A stretch of 64,000 nucleotides of DNA from Trichomonas tenax. Taxonomy: Eukaryota > Parabasalia > Trichomonadida > Trichomonadidae. This document shows positions 41,684-51,736 of this stretch, in pieces (position 1 is the first letter of the stretch; each line of letters begins with the position of its first letter). The translations under genes and the position numbers were made by a program. The stretch is taken from the NCBI GenBank assembly GCA_023091735.1, contig JALKBU010000083.1:26534-90533 (forward strand), written 5' to 3'. Below the pieces are notes generated by a model that worked only from the letters and a program-made list of their open reading frames with translations, searched no databases and was not told the origin of the DNA.

Positions 41684-42360
41684 CTCGCTTCTTTAGCAAG
41701 CGAATCCTTAGTAGAACATGAATCTTAGGCAAACTCTGCTAAAGAAACGAGGGATCTCGGTTTTGTTATCTCGATTCACAAAAATATTTTGCTTTTTGTC
41801 CATCTTTGATACTCTGTGCAGCTATCACACATGTGATAGCTGCACAGAGTATCAAAGATGGACAAAAAGCAAAGCTTGATAAAAAGTTTTAAACCGATGT
41901 TATCTCGGTGCAGACCGATGTTTTTTGCTTCTTTAGTTAGTAAAGCCTTAGAACCCCATGTGTCTAAGACTTTTACTAGCTAAAGAATCAAAAAACATGA
42001 TTTTGTTCTCGATATATAATTCGAAATAAAAAAAGCGTGTTTTCATTCATTTTTGCTGTTATGTGCAACCAATATATACAATAAGGTTGTTCACATCAAC
42101 AAAAATGGACGAATAGCACGCTTTTTTCTTTATTATTATAATCGAGGATGAAGCCTTTTTTGCCTCTTTTAGCTGGCGAGTGTCTTGAATCTGTATGGTC
42201 CTAAGGTTTCACCAGCTAAAAAAGTAAAAAACATCGGCTTGCGTCGATAATTATTTCAATACAATACATTTTTTTTCATAAGTGTTTTTCGTCTATTTTT
42301 GTTGCTGCGTGCAGCTACAGGGAGTGGTGTAGTTGCACATAACAGCAAAAAAGCACGAAA
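41684..42360. repeat. alternating A-B array of six long hairpins (three ~235-bp tandem units)
   Basis: Six inverted repeats alternate between two sequence types. Type A carries CTTCTTTAG/CTAAAG-like arms: A1 41684-41751, A2 41918-41998 (arms of 34-35 bp, 12-base loop), A3 42147-42235. Type B carries TTTTTGT-GCTG-TGCA-like arms: B1 41788-41873, B2 42029-42127, B3 42281-42358. B1 is perfect: 42-bp arms 41788-41829 and 41832-41873 around two bases. The other arms have diverged. The linkers between A and B are also related (TTGTTATCTCGATT-like), so the array is three tandem copies of one unit with starts 234, 232 (A) and 241, 252 (B) bases apart. No frame spans it. Confidence 0.85.
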
Positions 42361-42569
42361 TCTCCTTTTTAATGTCACATCAAATTAAAATAGATATTCC
42401 CCCTTTATTATTTTTTTGACATTTTTCACTTTACATCGAATATCACTTTTTTAAAATCTGATAATCTGACACTCTTCAAGGTGACTCATTGATACGCAAA
42501 ACAAAAGGTTGTTTCAAGCACAACAGCGATCAAAAAACCGGTTGCGAAATTAATTTTTTTTATTTCCAA

Positions 42570-42610
<41 letters not shown>

Positions 42611-42714
42611 ATTCAAAAAGCGTCACTGAAGAAAACCATATCTACACACCACGAAAATAATGTTTTCACCTGCGATTTGATTTTATGTAAAGATTTCAAA
42701 ATCAAAAAACAAAA
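42361..42714. other. gnd upstream region
   Basis: AT-rich leader containing a 35-base poly-A tract (annotated separately) and a possible Inr-like GTCACTG near 42622. The ATG follows an A-rich stretch. Confidence 0.4.
42572..42606 (+). repeat. 35-base poly-A tract
   Basis: An uninterrupted run of 35 A, the longest homopolymer in the window, lies 108 bases upstream of the gnd ATG. Its length is likely unstable. It could be a nucleosome-excluding element or the tail of an inserted cDNA, but no target duplication is evident. Confidence 0.8.
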
Positions 42715-44181
42715 ATGTCTCACGATCTCCTTGTGCTGGGACTCGGCACTATGGGCAGCAACATTGCGAGGAACTTCGCACACCATGATTTAAAAGTAGC
42801 TGTCTTCAATAGAACCTGGGCAAGAACTGAACAATTATTATCATTAAATGAGCCAAATATTGAAGGATTTAAGACATTAGAAGAAGCAGTAGCAGTCCTC
42901 AAGAAACCAAGAATTGTCCTTATAATGATAACGGCTGAATTCGTTGATAATGTCGTTGATCAATTGAAAAATCTGTTGGAAAAAGATGATGTCATCATTG
43001 ACGGAGGAAACTCTCATTGGCCAGACACAGAGCGAAGACAGAAGGATATAGAGCCAACAGGCGTTCATTTTGTTAGCATGGGAATTTCTGGCGGCGAGGA
43101 AGGTGCTTTAAACGGCCCAGCAATGATGTTTGGAGGTCATGAACAGGACTGGGAGGCTTGTAAACGTGTTCTTTTGCCAATAGCTGCGAAAGCACAGGAT
43201 GGAACTCCATGTGTTGATTATATGGGCAAAAACGGAGCAGGTCACTTCGTTAAGATGGTGCACAACGCTATTGAATACGCTGACATGCAGTTAATCGCGG
43301 AAACATATCATATGATGAAAAATTTATTTAATATGCAGAATGATGAAATGTCTGACACGTTTTCACGATGGAATGAAGGTGTTCTGAAATCGTATTTGAT
43401 AGAGATCACGTCAAAAGTCCTTAAGAAGAAAGAAGGAGATAATTATATTGTTGATTTAATTCTTGACACAGCAGAACAGAAAGGAACAGGAAAATGGACA
43501 TCACAGGACTCCTTTGATATCCCTGCGGCAACACCAGCATTTGCTGAAGCAGTTTATTGCAGAGTTTTATCATGTTTGAAAGAAGAAAGAGTTGAAGCAT
43601 CAAAAACTATATCACAGAATCCACTCTCAGATATTAAAGTTGATGTGACAATAGACGACTTAGAGAAGGCTTTGTTTGCATCAAAGATATTATGCTATGC
43701 TCAAGGTTTGTCAATGATTCAAAAGCATTCTTCGATGCATGATTACGGTGTTGAAATACAAAAGTGCGCTAAATGTTGGCGTGGTGGCTGTATTATTCGT
43801 GCTGCTTTTTTGAATGATGTCAGCGAGAAGTACACACAATCAACAAAGAACTTATTATCAATTCCTTTCTTCTCGAAGGCTGTTGAAGACAGAATTTCAT
43901 CTCTTAGAAAAATTGCTTTAGTCGCATCATTAAAAGGTTTCCCAGCTCCTTTATTCTCATCTTGTTTAAGCTACTTTGATTCTTATATATCAGACAGACT
44001 TCCGGCAAATCTGATTCAGGGATTGAGAGATTTCTTCGGCGCACACACATACGAAAGAATCGACAAAGAAGGAAAATTTCACACTGAATGGGAAGAATCC
44101 CCTTCCGATACAAATAACACAGCAATAACAAAAGAAAACAAACCACAGCCTAACACTTCATCTTGCTGCCTGTTAATATAA
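42715..44181 (+). CDS. gnd: 6-phosphogluconate dehydrogenase with CaaX C-terminus
   Basis: 488 residues. The NADP+-binding fold opens at residues 5-20 (LLVLGLGTMGSNIARN) with NRT at about 37-39, followed by IIDGGNSHWPDT, GISGGEEGALNGPAMM and the active-site helix GHFVKMVHNAIEYADMQLIAE with its catalytic Lys. Later come KGTGKWTSQ and the closing RDFFGAHTYERID. It oxidises 6-phosphogluconate to ribulose 5-phosphate with NADPH production in the pentose phosphate pathway. Instead of the usual short end, a polar ~25-residue extension finishes SSCCLLI: the last four residues form a CaaX box with a second Cys before it, a signal for geranylgeranylation with possible palmitoylation. This would tether a normally cytosolic enzyme to membranes. 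Full length and intact. Confidence 0.95.
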   Translation: MSHDLLVLGLGTMGSNIARNFAHHDLKVAVFNRTWARTEQLLSLNEPNIEGFKTLEEAVAVLKKPRIVLIMITAEFVDNVVDQLKNLLEKDDVIIDGGNSHWPDTERRQKDIEPTGVHFVSMGISGGEEGALNGPAMMFGGHEQDWEACKRVLLPIAAKAQDGTPCVDYMGKNGAGHFVKMVHNAIEYADMQLIAETYHMMKNLFNMQNDEMSDTFSRWNEGVLKSYLIEITSKVLKKKEGDNYIVDLILDTAEQKGTGKWTSQDSFDIPAATPAFAEAVYCRVLSCLKEERVEASKTISQNPLSDIKVDVTIDDLEKALFASKILCYAQGLSMIQKHSSMHDYGVEIQKCAKCWRGGCIIRAAFLNDVSEKYTQSTKNLLSIPFFSKAVEDRISSLRKIALVASLKGFPAPLFSSCLSYFDSYISDRLPANLIQGLRDFFGAHTYERIDKEGKFHTEWEESPSDTNNTAITKENKPQPNTSSCCLLI

Positions 44182-44303
44182 AATCACTCTGTTATAAAAT
44201 AAATTTAAATAATCATTCACATAAACATTATTGTTTAGAATTTCAATGATTCAAACAAAATCATAGATTGAATTTGAATAAAAAACGTTTTAGAGTACGC
44301 ACT

Positions 44304-44640
44304 TTATTGATTAAACCTCTGTGGGAAATAATCAGTGGAGAAACAAAAGTCGACGATCTGTCGTGGAACTTCAGCTCAAATTGCCGCTGCAAGTTCAGAA
44401 TCATAATTCATATACTTCATGAATGGAACAAACTGAACAATATCTCTCTTTGCAGAGTATCCACATCCATCAGCAAGTCTGCAACCTCCGTTGCCATCGA
44501 GTTCTTCCATAGCATCAAAGTTAGGATTTCCAATGCCAATGATAATGATGGATAAAGCATTTCCAGATGCTTGAGCAATTCTATTGATCGTTTTGTCCAT
44601 ATCATCGATAATTCCATCTGTGATAATCAAAATATTTATG
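44304..44640 (-). pseudogene. copine C-terminal (vWA) relic
   Basis: The frame carries the last third of a copine A-domain: LIITDGIIDDMDKTINRI, LSIIIIGIGNPNFDAMEELDG, and KRDIVQFVPF, all diagnostic of copines, which bind Ca2+ and phospholipids. An in-frame TGA at 44376-44378 follows SELAAAI. The same frame then continues with AEVPRQIVDFC, the natural copine end, to TAA 44304-44306. Upstream of IITDG the sequence becomes AT-rich and similarity stops near 44640, so both C2 domains and most of the A-domain are gone. Confidence 0.75.
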
Positions 44641-44856
44641 AATATTTGGAATCGATCAATAATATTTTAGTATAATTATATACAGATGAAAATATATTGA
44701 TTCGTTGAATGAAATTGCTATCATTGATATAAATATTATCAGTATAGAAATATCAAATTCTAAGATATAGACTTTATTGTTTTATACTTTATTTTATAGG
44801 ATCTCAAGTATATTATGTTGTCATTTTTCATATTGTTTTCTTGATTATTTTGGTGA

Positions 44857-47193
44857 ATGTCTTCATTGAGTCTCAATGAGATAGATATTGATGAAATCAA
44901 CAGAGAAGTTGACAGAATCATCAAAAATATCGAAAAATATAAAGAAAATACAAATATTTTATATCGATCTTCAGATGAGAAAGGAAATCCGATAAGTTTA
45001 CAGATATTATTCGATAAAGTACAGATAATTAAAGCGAATTTGAAGGATTTGACCCACCAAAATACAGTAAAAGGAACAAATTTAAATCAAAGAATCAAAA
45101 ATCTTCGCGATGAGATAAAATTAGAGACAGATTCATTGAATCACATGATAGCTGAAGCTGTGAATCAAATAAAATCAGGTAATTCACAATTAAAAGATTC
45201 GTTATTGTATTTATTCGCAGAAATGGAGAATAATTTATCATTAGGACATATACAAAACTATACAAAACGTCTAAATGTCGGATTAAATAAGTTAAAGACT
45301 TTTGATCAATATATCGAGCAATATAAAGATGCAAAACGGGGCGAAAATGATTTTGTCCCATCTACTGAAGGCAAAGAAATAGAACAGAATATGCAGGACA
45401 TCAGAAATAATGTAAATCAAATTCAATTTAGAAAAATCCTCGGTTTTAATACAGATCAATTACAATCGTCAGAGGATCAAATTGGCAAGCTAAATGAATC
45501 ATATTCAGTGTCACAAAACAAATTAGAAGAATTGAGATCATTAATTGAAGAAATTGAAATCAAAAACAATCTAAATCAGAGCAGAACAACAATATTAGAT
45601 GAAATTAAACTGCTGAAAGCAAAAATGATAGAATATAGGGATAAACTTATATCAAAAGTACAAAAGAAATCGAAAATTAATAAAGATTTTATAAATAAAT
45701 TCAAAGTCCTTGAAGAAACAATTTCAGAACTTTCTTTTCGTATCCAAAACGATTGCGACAATGCCAAGGATGAGAACGTTGATAGGTATTTTGCGGGATT
45801 AAGACAAATGATGAAACAATGGAAAGTTTCATTAGATAAAATCAATTCACAACTTTCTCAAGTAATTCCAGGTTCTGTCATAGAAAGAAGCTTCGTGGAT
45901 GTTGAAGCACACGAAACAGGTATCAGCAACATCATAAATAACGCAATTGATAATCATGCTCGAGCAAAAGCGTCAAAACCATTGAATGACATCAATATTG
46001 AGCCAATTCTTAAAAACATTGATGAAATTAAAAATAAAACAAACCAATTGCCGCCTTTAGCACGTAGTGTGTTGAGGGTATCTGATGGAATAGGAACAGC
46101 AAGAGATGAAATCGCAGTTCTTAACTCATTGACCGCAGAAATAGAAAGAAAGATGGAAAGCATTTACAAAATTAAGCAAGAAGTGCAAAATGATGAAAAT
46201 GCAGCGGTGAAATATCAAGGACATATTGCAGACCTCAAAAAGAACATTAGCGGCTTAAATAGCACAAATGAAACTTCATCAAACCAAAGACAAATTAAAG
46301 CATTTTCAAAAGATATCGAAAATATTTTATCATCAACTTCAGAAAAAATAAAGAAATACAAACCCAAAGAATTCGACATGTCTAAGCTTGAAGACACTGT
46401 TGATGACTGCATAAATAAAACTGCAGCAGAAACAAAAGAAGCAAGAAAGAAAATCAATGAATCGATTGACAAAGAGTTCGATAAATACAAAAGTGAAGTT
46501 GATAAAAACATGGACTCTATCGCTGTTGCTACAAATGAATCAGATATCAATAAACAGATTTCTGACTTAAGGGCATCTGCAATTGCTGATTTAGAGGCTT
46601 TATCATCTAATTATGCAACAAATGATCAATTATCGCGACTTAAAGTCACATTTAAAGTAATGAAAGAAAATTTCGATGCGAATATCCAAAAATTAAACTC
46701 TTCTAAGAAGAAAGTTCAGAGAGATACAAGTTTGGATCAAAAGCTAAAAGATGAAGCAGAAAATCTATTGAAGGTTGAAAGAATGTTCGCTTTAGTCACT
46801 TCTTCATTAATACATCCATTTAAGAATACAAATCAGAAAATTATCGATCTATCACAGAATTTGAGATTCGGAAAGATAAGTACTACAAATAACAGCGAAG
46901 ACATCGTTGCATTTGATTTGAAGCACAGACCAAAACTCGAAATTGTTCCAACAAGAGCCGAAAATGTTCTCTCAGCATACAACGAAATCAAAGAGAAAAT
47001 CGACAAAATGAGTAACGACTTGCAAGCAGTAGACAAGGATATGCAGATTGTAAACAGAGTTGACAGAATGATGAAGATAATGAATACTGACAGCATTGAA
47101 AGTGCAAAATTGAAATTACCAAAAGGAAATGAATCCATTCCAGAAATCAATTGGGAAGTTACACAAATGATGGATACTCTTGGGTTACTTTGA
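44857..47193 (+). CDS. large coiled-coil protein, orphan
   Basis: 778 residues, essentially one long series of coiled-coil segments rich in Ile, Asn, Lys, Glu and Asp, without membrane spans or enzyme motifs. A few Pro-containing breaks (near residues 335, 400 and 690) separate the segments. The N-terminus (MSSLSLNEIDIDEINREVD) is acidic. Codons are strongly A-ending. Similar in style to the 298-, 329- and 408-residue coiled-coil genes in the window, but not obviously a paralogue of them. Cytoskeletal or tethering role possible; family not recognised. Confidence 0.78.
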   Translation: MSSLSLNEIDIDEINREVDRIIKNIEKYKENTNILYRSSDEKGNPISLQILFDKVQIIKANLKDLTHQNTVKGTNLNQRIKNLRDEIKLETDSLNHMIAEAVNQIKSGNSQLKDSLLYLFAEMENNLSLGHIQNYTKRLNVGLNKLKTFDQYIEQYKDAKRGENDFVPSTEGKEIEQNMQDIRNNVNQIQFRKILGFNTDQLQSSEDQIGKLNESYSVSQNKLEELRSLIEEIEIKNNLNQSRTTILDEIKLLKAKMIEYRDKLISKVQKKSKINKDFINKFKVLEETISELSFRIQNDCDNAKDENVDRYFAGLRQMMKQWKVSLDKINSQLSQVIPGSVIERSFVDVEAHETGISNIINNAIDNHARAKASKPLNDINIEPILKNIDEIKNKTNQLPPLARSVLRVSDGIGTARDEIAVLNSLTAEIERKMESIYKIKQEVQNDENAAVKYQGHIADLKKNISGLNSTNETSSNQRQIKAFSKDIENILSSTSEKIKKYKPKEFDMSKLEDTVDDCINKTAAETKEARKKINESIDKEFDKYKSEVDKNMDSIAVATNESDINKQISDLRASAIADLEALSSNYATNDQLSRLKVTFKVMKENFDANIQKLNSSKKKVQRDTSLDQKLKDEAENLLKVERMFALVTSSLIHPFKNTNQKIIDLSQNLRFGKISTTNNSEDIVAFDLKHRPKLEIVPTRAENVLSAYNEIKEKIDKMSNDLQAVDKDMQIVNRVDRMMKIMNTDSIESAKLKLPKGNESIPEINWEVTQMMDTLGLL

Positions 47194-47384
47194 TTGTAAT
47201 ACTACTTTTTTAATGGTATTTTTTATATTTCATTCTCGAGTCCCAGTTAATGATTTTTATAATAATTTTCATGAATATTAATTGTTTTTATATGTGTTTT
47301 AAATGAAATATTTTAAATTTAAATAGAGATATTTTATTAAATTAATTATTTAAACAATAAACAAGACGAATAGTTCGAATTCAG

Positions 47385-48401
47385 TTAGTTAAAGAACTTC
47401 AAGTCGGCAGCTTTTGCTGGATCCAATGCATCAATCTTATCCAATGAGAATGGCAATGGAGATTTCAGTATAGCTGATTGCTTCAAATCCGAATTGCTAC
47501 CCGGCGACCAAAGTGGGAAGAATGGAGAATCTTTCATCAAGATCGGTGACATCTGCATGAAAGGTGAAAATAACAATGGCGTCTGAATTGCCGGGCTAGG
47601 AATTGTCAAATCCACGCCTCCAAGGTCTGGCTTTGGCATTTCCTTGGCACTTTCTTCTTGTGGAGAATGAATCTCCTCCTTTTCTTCAGGAGAATCACCC
47701 TTCTCGTCCTTTTCTACCTCTTCCGGTTCCTCGAGTACAGGCTCAATTCTTGTAATCATGATCGTTGTCTTTGTTTCAGTTGCTGGAGCAACATCTGGCG
47801 CGTTTGACGGCCTCTTTGGCTTTCTTCCACGCTTATTAACTGGTGCCTCACCACGAGCGATTCTTTCGAGCTTCCTTTTCAGTGACGAATTCCACCTGTT
47901 TTTGACAGAGTTATCAGTTCTTCCAGGAAGCAGTTGCGCGATCTTTGCCCACTTGTTGCCCCACTTCTGCTGGTGCTCGATCAGTATCTGGTCCTCTTCT
48001 GCGGACCACGGCTGATGAACCAAGTCAGGAGAAAGATTATTGACCCATCTCTCTCTGCACTGCTTTCCGAGTCTTCCAGGAAGTGTCGCAGCGAGGGTCG
48101 ACCAGTTTCTAGCGCCGTGCTCGTTGACCCATTGTGTAATTATTTCATCTTCTTCTGTCGTCCAGCTGCCTTTAATGAGCTCTGGGTTAAGAACTTTGTT
48201 CCAGCGGTCCATGACCTGCTGTTGAGTTTTATTTGGGAACTTTTTTGCGATCATTTCGGGAGTTGCTAATTGTTCATTCTCCATTAACTGAGAAAGGATG
48301 CTATCTTCCTCCTCAATCCACGTGGTCTGCGATGTTTTCGTTGATACGCGTGTACGAGCACGTGTTGGTGCTTTGGATGAAAGTCCAGAAGCGCGGCTCA
48401 T
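47385..48401 (-). CDS. three-repeat Myb (R1R2R3-type) DNA-binding protein
   Basis: 338 residues. Three tandem Myb repeats span residues about 27-180. R1 is divergent (TWIEEEDSILSQLM...VMDRWNKVL). R2 is canonical (GSWTTEEDEIITQWV, NWSTLAATLPGRLGKQCRERW) and so is R3 (QPWSAEEDQILIEH, WAKIAQLLPGRTDNSVKNRW). The regularly spaced Trp and the recognition helices are intact, so it should bind a Myb recognition element. A basic patch (KRGRKPKRP, about 192-200) is a likely nuclear signal. The rest is Glu/Pro-rich and then a Pro/Phe/Ser-rich tail. The repertoire of such proteins in trichomonads includes promoter-motif binders. A distal Inr-like element lies at 48518-48526 and motif copies at 48557-48590. 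Confidence 0.9.
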   Translation of the reverse strand: MSRASGLSSKAPTRARTRVSTKTSQTTWIEEEDSILSQLMENEQLATPEMIAKKFPNKTQQQVMDRWNKVLNPELIKGSWTTEEDEIITQWVNEHGARNWSTLAATLPGRLGKQCRERWVNNLSPDLVHQPWSAEEDQILIEHQQKWGNKWAKIAQLLPGRTDNSVKNRWNSSLKRKLERIARGEAPVNKRGRKPKRPSNAPDVAPATETKTTIMITRIEPVLEEPEEVEKDEKGDSPEEKEEIHSPQEESAKEMPKPDLGGVDLTIPSPAIQTPLLFSPFMQMSPILMKDSPFFPLWSPGSNSDLKQSAILKSPLPFSLDKIDALDPAKAADLKFFN

Positions 48402-49464
48402 AATTTTTAATTATTTGTTTGTCAATTTTCTTGCGACACCGTTTATTATTTTTTTCTATCGTCGAAGTTTTCTTTTTGATTTATTTTTATGATTTATAAT
48501 GATTGTGTAAATGTAACAAAAAGTGACGATGTACTTTACATTTCCCACTTTTGCTGACATGTAATTTCTGTATTTGACAAGTAAAATTTGATGTGCTAAA
48601 AAAGCTTATGATATTTATAGTATAGAATGCTATATATGCGTCTAATCTTATGTTAGAATTTTATTGAAAATAGTCTTATATTTATGACTATATTCCATAA
48701 AAAAAGTAAAATCGGTGCGCTTTGAGATAATATTGTTGATTCTATAGTGTGTTGATATTAAATCTTCGAAGGAATTTATTGAGTGTTGAATTTGCATTAA
48801 CATGAAAATTTATTGATTTCAGCTACTATTCACTTGATTAGACAGTGTATAACCTATCGGAAACGAAGTACATTAGCTTCTAATCACAGTGTTTCTGATG
48901 TTGAGCACCAAGAAGCACAGAGAAATCGGAAGCAAATAATATCGAGTTTTTTTAAACGAACTTTATATCGTCCGTTTCACACTTCTTCGTATTATTTTTC
49001 TTTGCGAATATACAGTGCTGAAGCCATAATCTATCGTGTGGAAATGTGTTTGTTCCTAATGAAAAAGTAAACTGAAATTTCAAGATTAATTTCATGAATA
49101 AGGTGCGAATTATAGCATTTTGCATGAAACATAGACTCAAATTGCTATAAGTCATATACTATAATATAGAGTAATATGATATGATGTGTTGTTTAACAAA
49201 ATCCAATTTAATTTCACTGCTGTATAAAGAAATTAGTCATATCAAAGTAATAAATTCATATAGTACTATTCGCTTGATATGCTTTTATAATATCAATATA
49301 TAAACACATTCATATGTGGAGATATAAATGAAAAAAGTTATTCGAGACTTCGCATCAATTATAGCAAAAGATATCTTTCTTAATTAAGATGATCGAAGTG
49401 GAAAAATATATAATAAAAGTGTATTGAACAATGGCGTTTTACAAACAGTCTATGAGTAATATAT
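48402..49464. other. intergenic
   Basis: About 1,060 AT-rich bases. Near the Myb start it holds a minus-strand TCACTTTTT (48518-48526), a TGACATGTAA at about 48557 and a TTTGACAAGTAAA at about 48577. The 85-codon plus frame at 48813-49070 lacks coding character. Nothing else recognised. Confidence 0.45.
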
Positions 49465-50517
49465 TTACTTTGTTTGTGTGGGTCTGTTTCTCTCAATTTC
49501 TTCCCTAATCTTCCTAATGTCTTCTTCAGAAATGAGAATCTGTTTAACGGGTGCTTCTTCAGTGTCATTATAGCAACCTTTGAACATGCTCTCAGCACGT
49601 TTCAGCAATGGTAATGTATCGAACTTATTATATTTCTGAATAAATGATGTATAATCATGCATATTTTCTGGAGTTAAAGGAACAGATATCATGAACTGTT
49701 CAAAGTGCGCGACAATCAAAAATGTCATAAAAGCATCAAGGTCATAGACTTTCATGGCATTCAGCAATATTTGGTCCCAAACTAACATCAATTCTTTGAA
49801 ATGATAGTTCTCACAGAAAAATGTGAGTCTCCAGCTGAGGGCATAAAAAATTGAATTCATATTTGGAACACGAACAAGTTCATGATTCGTTTTTGATATT
49901 AATTCATCTATTTGATTAAACAATTGATATTTTGTGGGCTTTGTTAGGACATTAATGAAATTTGAAAGATGCACAAACTTTGCAATAAGATCCAAAATTA
50001 ATGCTGGCGCAAATTTGTTGCCAATGCCAAGATAAGAACATAATTTTATAGCATTAAGCATGAGAACAATTGCAAAACGATCAAATCCTTGAATGTAATC
50101 CAATTCAGTATATTTGAAACGGAGAAATGTTAAAACTTCAATCAATAATTCTTTGATTTCTTTCATTGTTATTTCATGCATCGAAAGATCCTTCATGAAT
50201 TCCCTAATAATTGAATCACCTCTTACAATGTCTGCGACGATTTGATTGTAGGTTCCATCATGAACTTGGTAACTTGATTCATTTGTGAACTTCTGGTATT
50301 CAATCATCATTGCTAAAATGCTGTCTTGAAAATTATCGAAACCCAAAAGGCTTGTTTTGAAGTAATATGCAAGTAATCTTTGTTCTGGTTTCTTAAATAA
50401 CCCTTTTTCGTTCAGGAAAGAGTCAACATCCTTCATATTTTCGAATAGCTTTCCTCCGTATGACGTCGTATTGAGTTTTAAGAGTTTGGCTTTCACTTGT
50501 TCTGCATCAAAGCTCAT
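49465..50517 (-). CDS. TBC-domain Rab GTPase-activating protein
   Basis: 350 residues. The TBC domain spans about 60-310. The Arg finger lies in NQIVADIVRGDS (family pattern IxxDxxR) and the Gln finger in YIQGFDRF (family YxQG). LSWRLTFFCENYHFKELMLVWDQILL matches the conserved block with the WD pair. Both catalytic fingers are present, so it should stimulate GTP hydrolysis by a Rab in membrane traffic. Length is short for the family, meaning that the domain makes up almost the whole protein, with a charged helical C-terminus. No lesions; the start is the first Met after a stop-rich leader. Confidence 0.83.
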   Translation of the reverse strand: MSFDAEQVKAKLLKLNTTSYGGKLFENMKDVDSFLNEKGLFKKPEQRLLAYYFKTSLLGFDNFQDSILAMMIEYQKFTNESSYQVHDGTYNQIVADIVRGDSIIREFMKDLSMHEITMKEIKELLIEVLTFLRFKYTELDYIQGFDRFAIVLMLNAIKLCSYLGIGNKFAPALILDLIAKFVHLSNFINVLTKPTKYQLFNQIDELISKTNHELVRVPNMNSIFYALSWRLTFFCENYHFKELMLVWDQILLNAMKVYDLDAFMTFLIVAHFEQFMISVPLTPENMHDYTSFIQKYNKFDTLPLLKRAESMFKGCYNDTEEAPVKQILISEEDIRKIREEIERNRPTQTK

Positions 50518-51037
50518 GACAAAATGACAAAATTTTGAAAATTTCCAGCACTTTTCTATCTCACTTCGTGACCTCGTTCTTATTGAGTATTCCTTTCACC
50601 ATTGATAATACATCCTTATGCAGGAAGGAATGTCACGGATTTATGATAAGTTTTCATTTGATATAGAAAGTTTTCTTCTACATCTTGCAGCCTTAAAATC
50701 ATTCATTTAGCCTTAAATTTTATTGCTCTTCAATACCTTAATTAGCATTTTGATTTAAATATTATCAAAAGATTTTTCAAAAGTTTGCTCTAATAGAAAG
50801 CAAAAATATTGTGTATTTCTGTACCTTATAGAGGTGTTTTGAATTCTATATGCCTCATTGTTCAATCATGACTGAGAAACTTGAAGAAAAATGAAGTTTC
50901 TTGTATATTTTTTTGTCATGTAAATTGCGCATAATTTTAAAATGATCTATATATGCTATATTATAAATGGCATCGAAAAATATCTATTTTAAAATATTAT
51001 TTTTGTCATGTAAAAGTCAAATTGTCATAAATAATTA
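50518..51037. other. intergenic with motif copies
   Basis: 520 bases between divergent genes. Two copies of TTTTGTCATGTAAA lie at 50911-50924 and 51001-51014; otherwise AT-rich. Confidence 0.5.
51001..51014 (+). promoter_or_regulatory. 13-mer motif copy
   Basis: TTTTGTCATGTAAA ending 24 bases before the ATG of the next gene, with a second copy 90 bases further up. Same sequence, orientation and distance as at 35041. Confidence 0.5.
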
Positions 51038-51535
51038 ATGCTGGATGATTTAGTAATTGAGATTCAGGATAAGTTTGATGAAATGGAAACGATGGTGGAC
51101 GGACTCGCTTTGGACCAAGGGTATGACTTTTTCACATTGGATGACGAAACGTTGATATCTTCAATTTCATCTTTGTACAACGAATACAATTTCATCTCAC
51201 AGCAGCTGAACCATCAGTCTCTTACAGGCGAATCCAAAGTAAAACAGTCGATCGAACAGTATAATATTCAGTATCAGAAGCTCAGAGGAGAAAAAATTCA
51301 GTTAAGAAACAAACTTTCCGAAATCGAGTCTATTGATAAGACAACAATTGTCGAGCACATCAGGAAAAACAAGCAGCAATTAATGCACGACGCGATTGAA
51401 GAAACTGCAAAAATAGTTGTATCGCGTTCATCAGTCACAAAAAGAGATATTGATAGAATATACCTATTGGCTCTGAAAAAGCAAGTCAAAGGATCTTTAC
51501 TCGGATTTATTAATTCATTAATTAATAAAAATTAG
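51038..51535 (+). CDS. small coiled-coil protein, orphan
   Basis: 165 residues. An acidic N-terminal segment (LDDLVIEIQDKFDEMETMVDGL) is followed by coiled coil (about 40-130) and a basic helical end (KKQVKGSLLGFINSLINKN). The layout resembles small subunits of tethering, kinetochore or exocyst-like complexes, but no family is recognised. The promoter motif just upstream and mixed codon use support a real gene. Confidence 0.7.
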   Translation: MLDDLVIEIQDKFDEMETMVDGLALDQGYDFFTLDDETLISSISSLYNEYNFISQQLNHQSLTGESKVKQSIEQYNIQYQKLRGEKIQLRNKLSEIESIDKTTIVEHIRKNKQQLMHDAIEETAKIVVSRSSVTKRDIDRIYLLALKKQVKGSLLGFINSLINKN

Positions 51536-51736
51536 TTGTTTGTTAGACGTGTTAACAAAGTTTTAGTTTTCTTTCATGTTTTTCTATGGTTTATTTATTA
51601 TTTCAAAGCTTGAATTGTTATATTCAATTTGTGTTTTTTGATTAGTTGAAGAAATGAAAGGCAAGCTTTTCTTAATCAAATAAATACATTTTATTCTAAT
51701 CAACAGCAGATTTAAAAGTAATTACTTCTGAATAAA

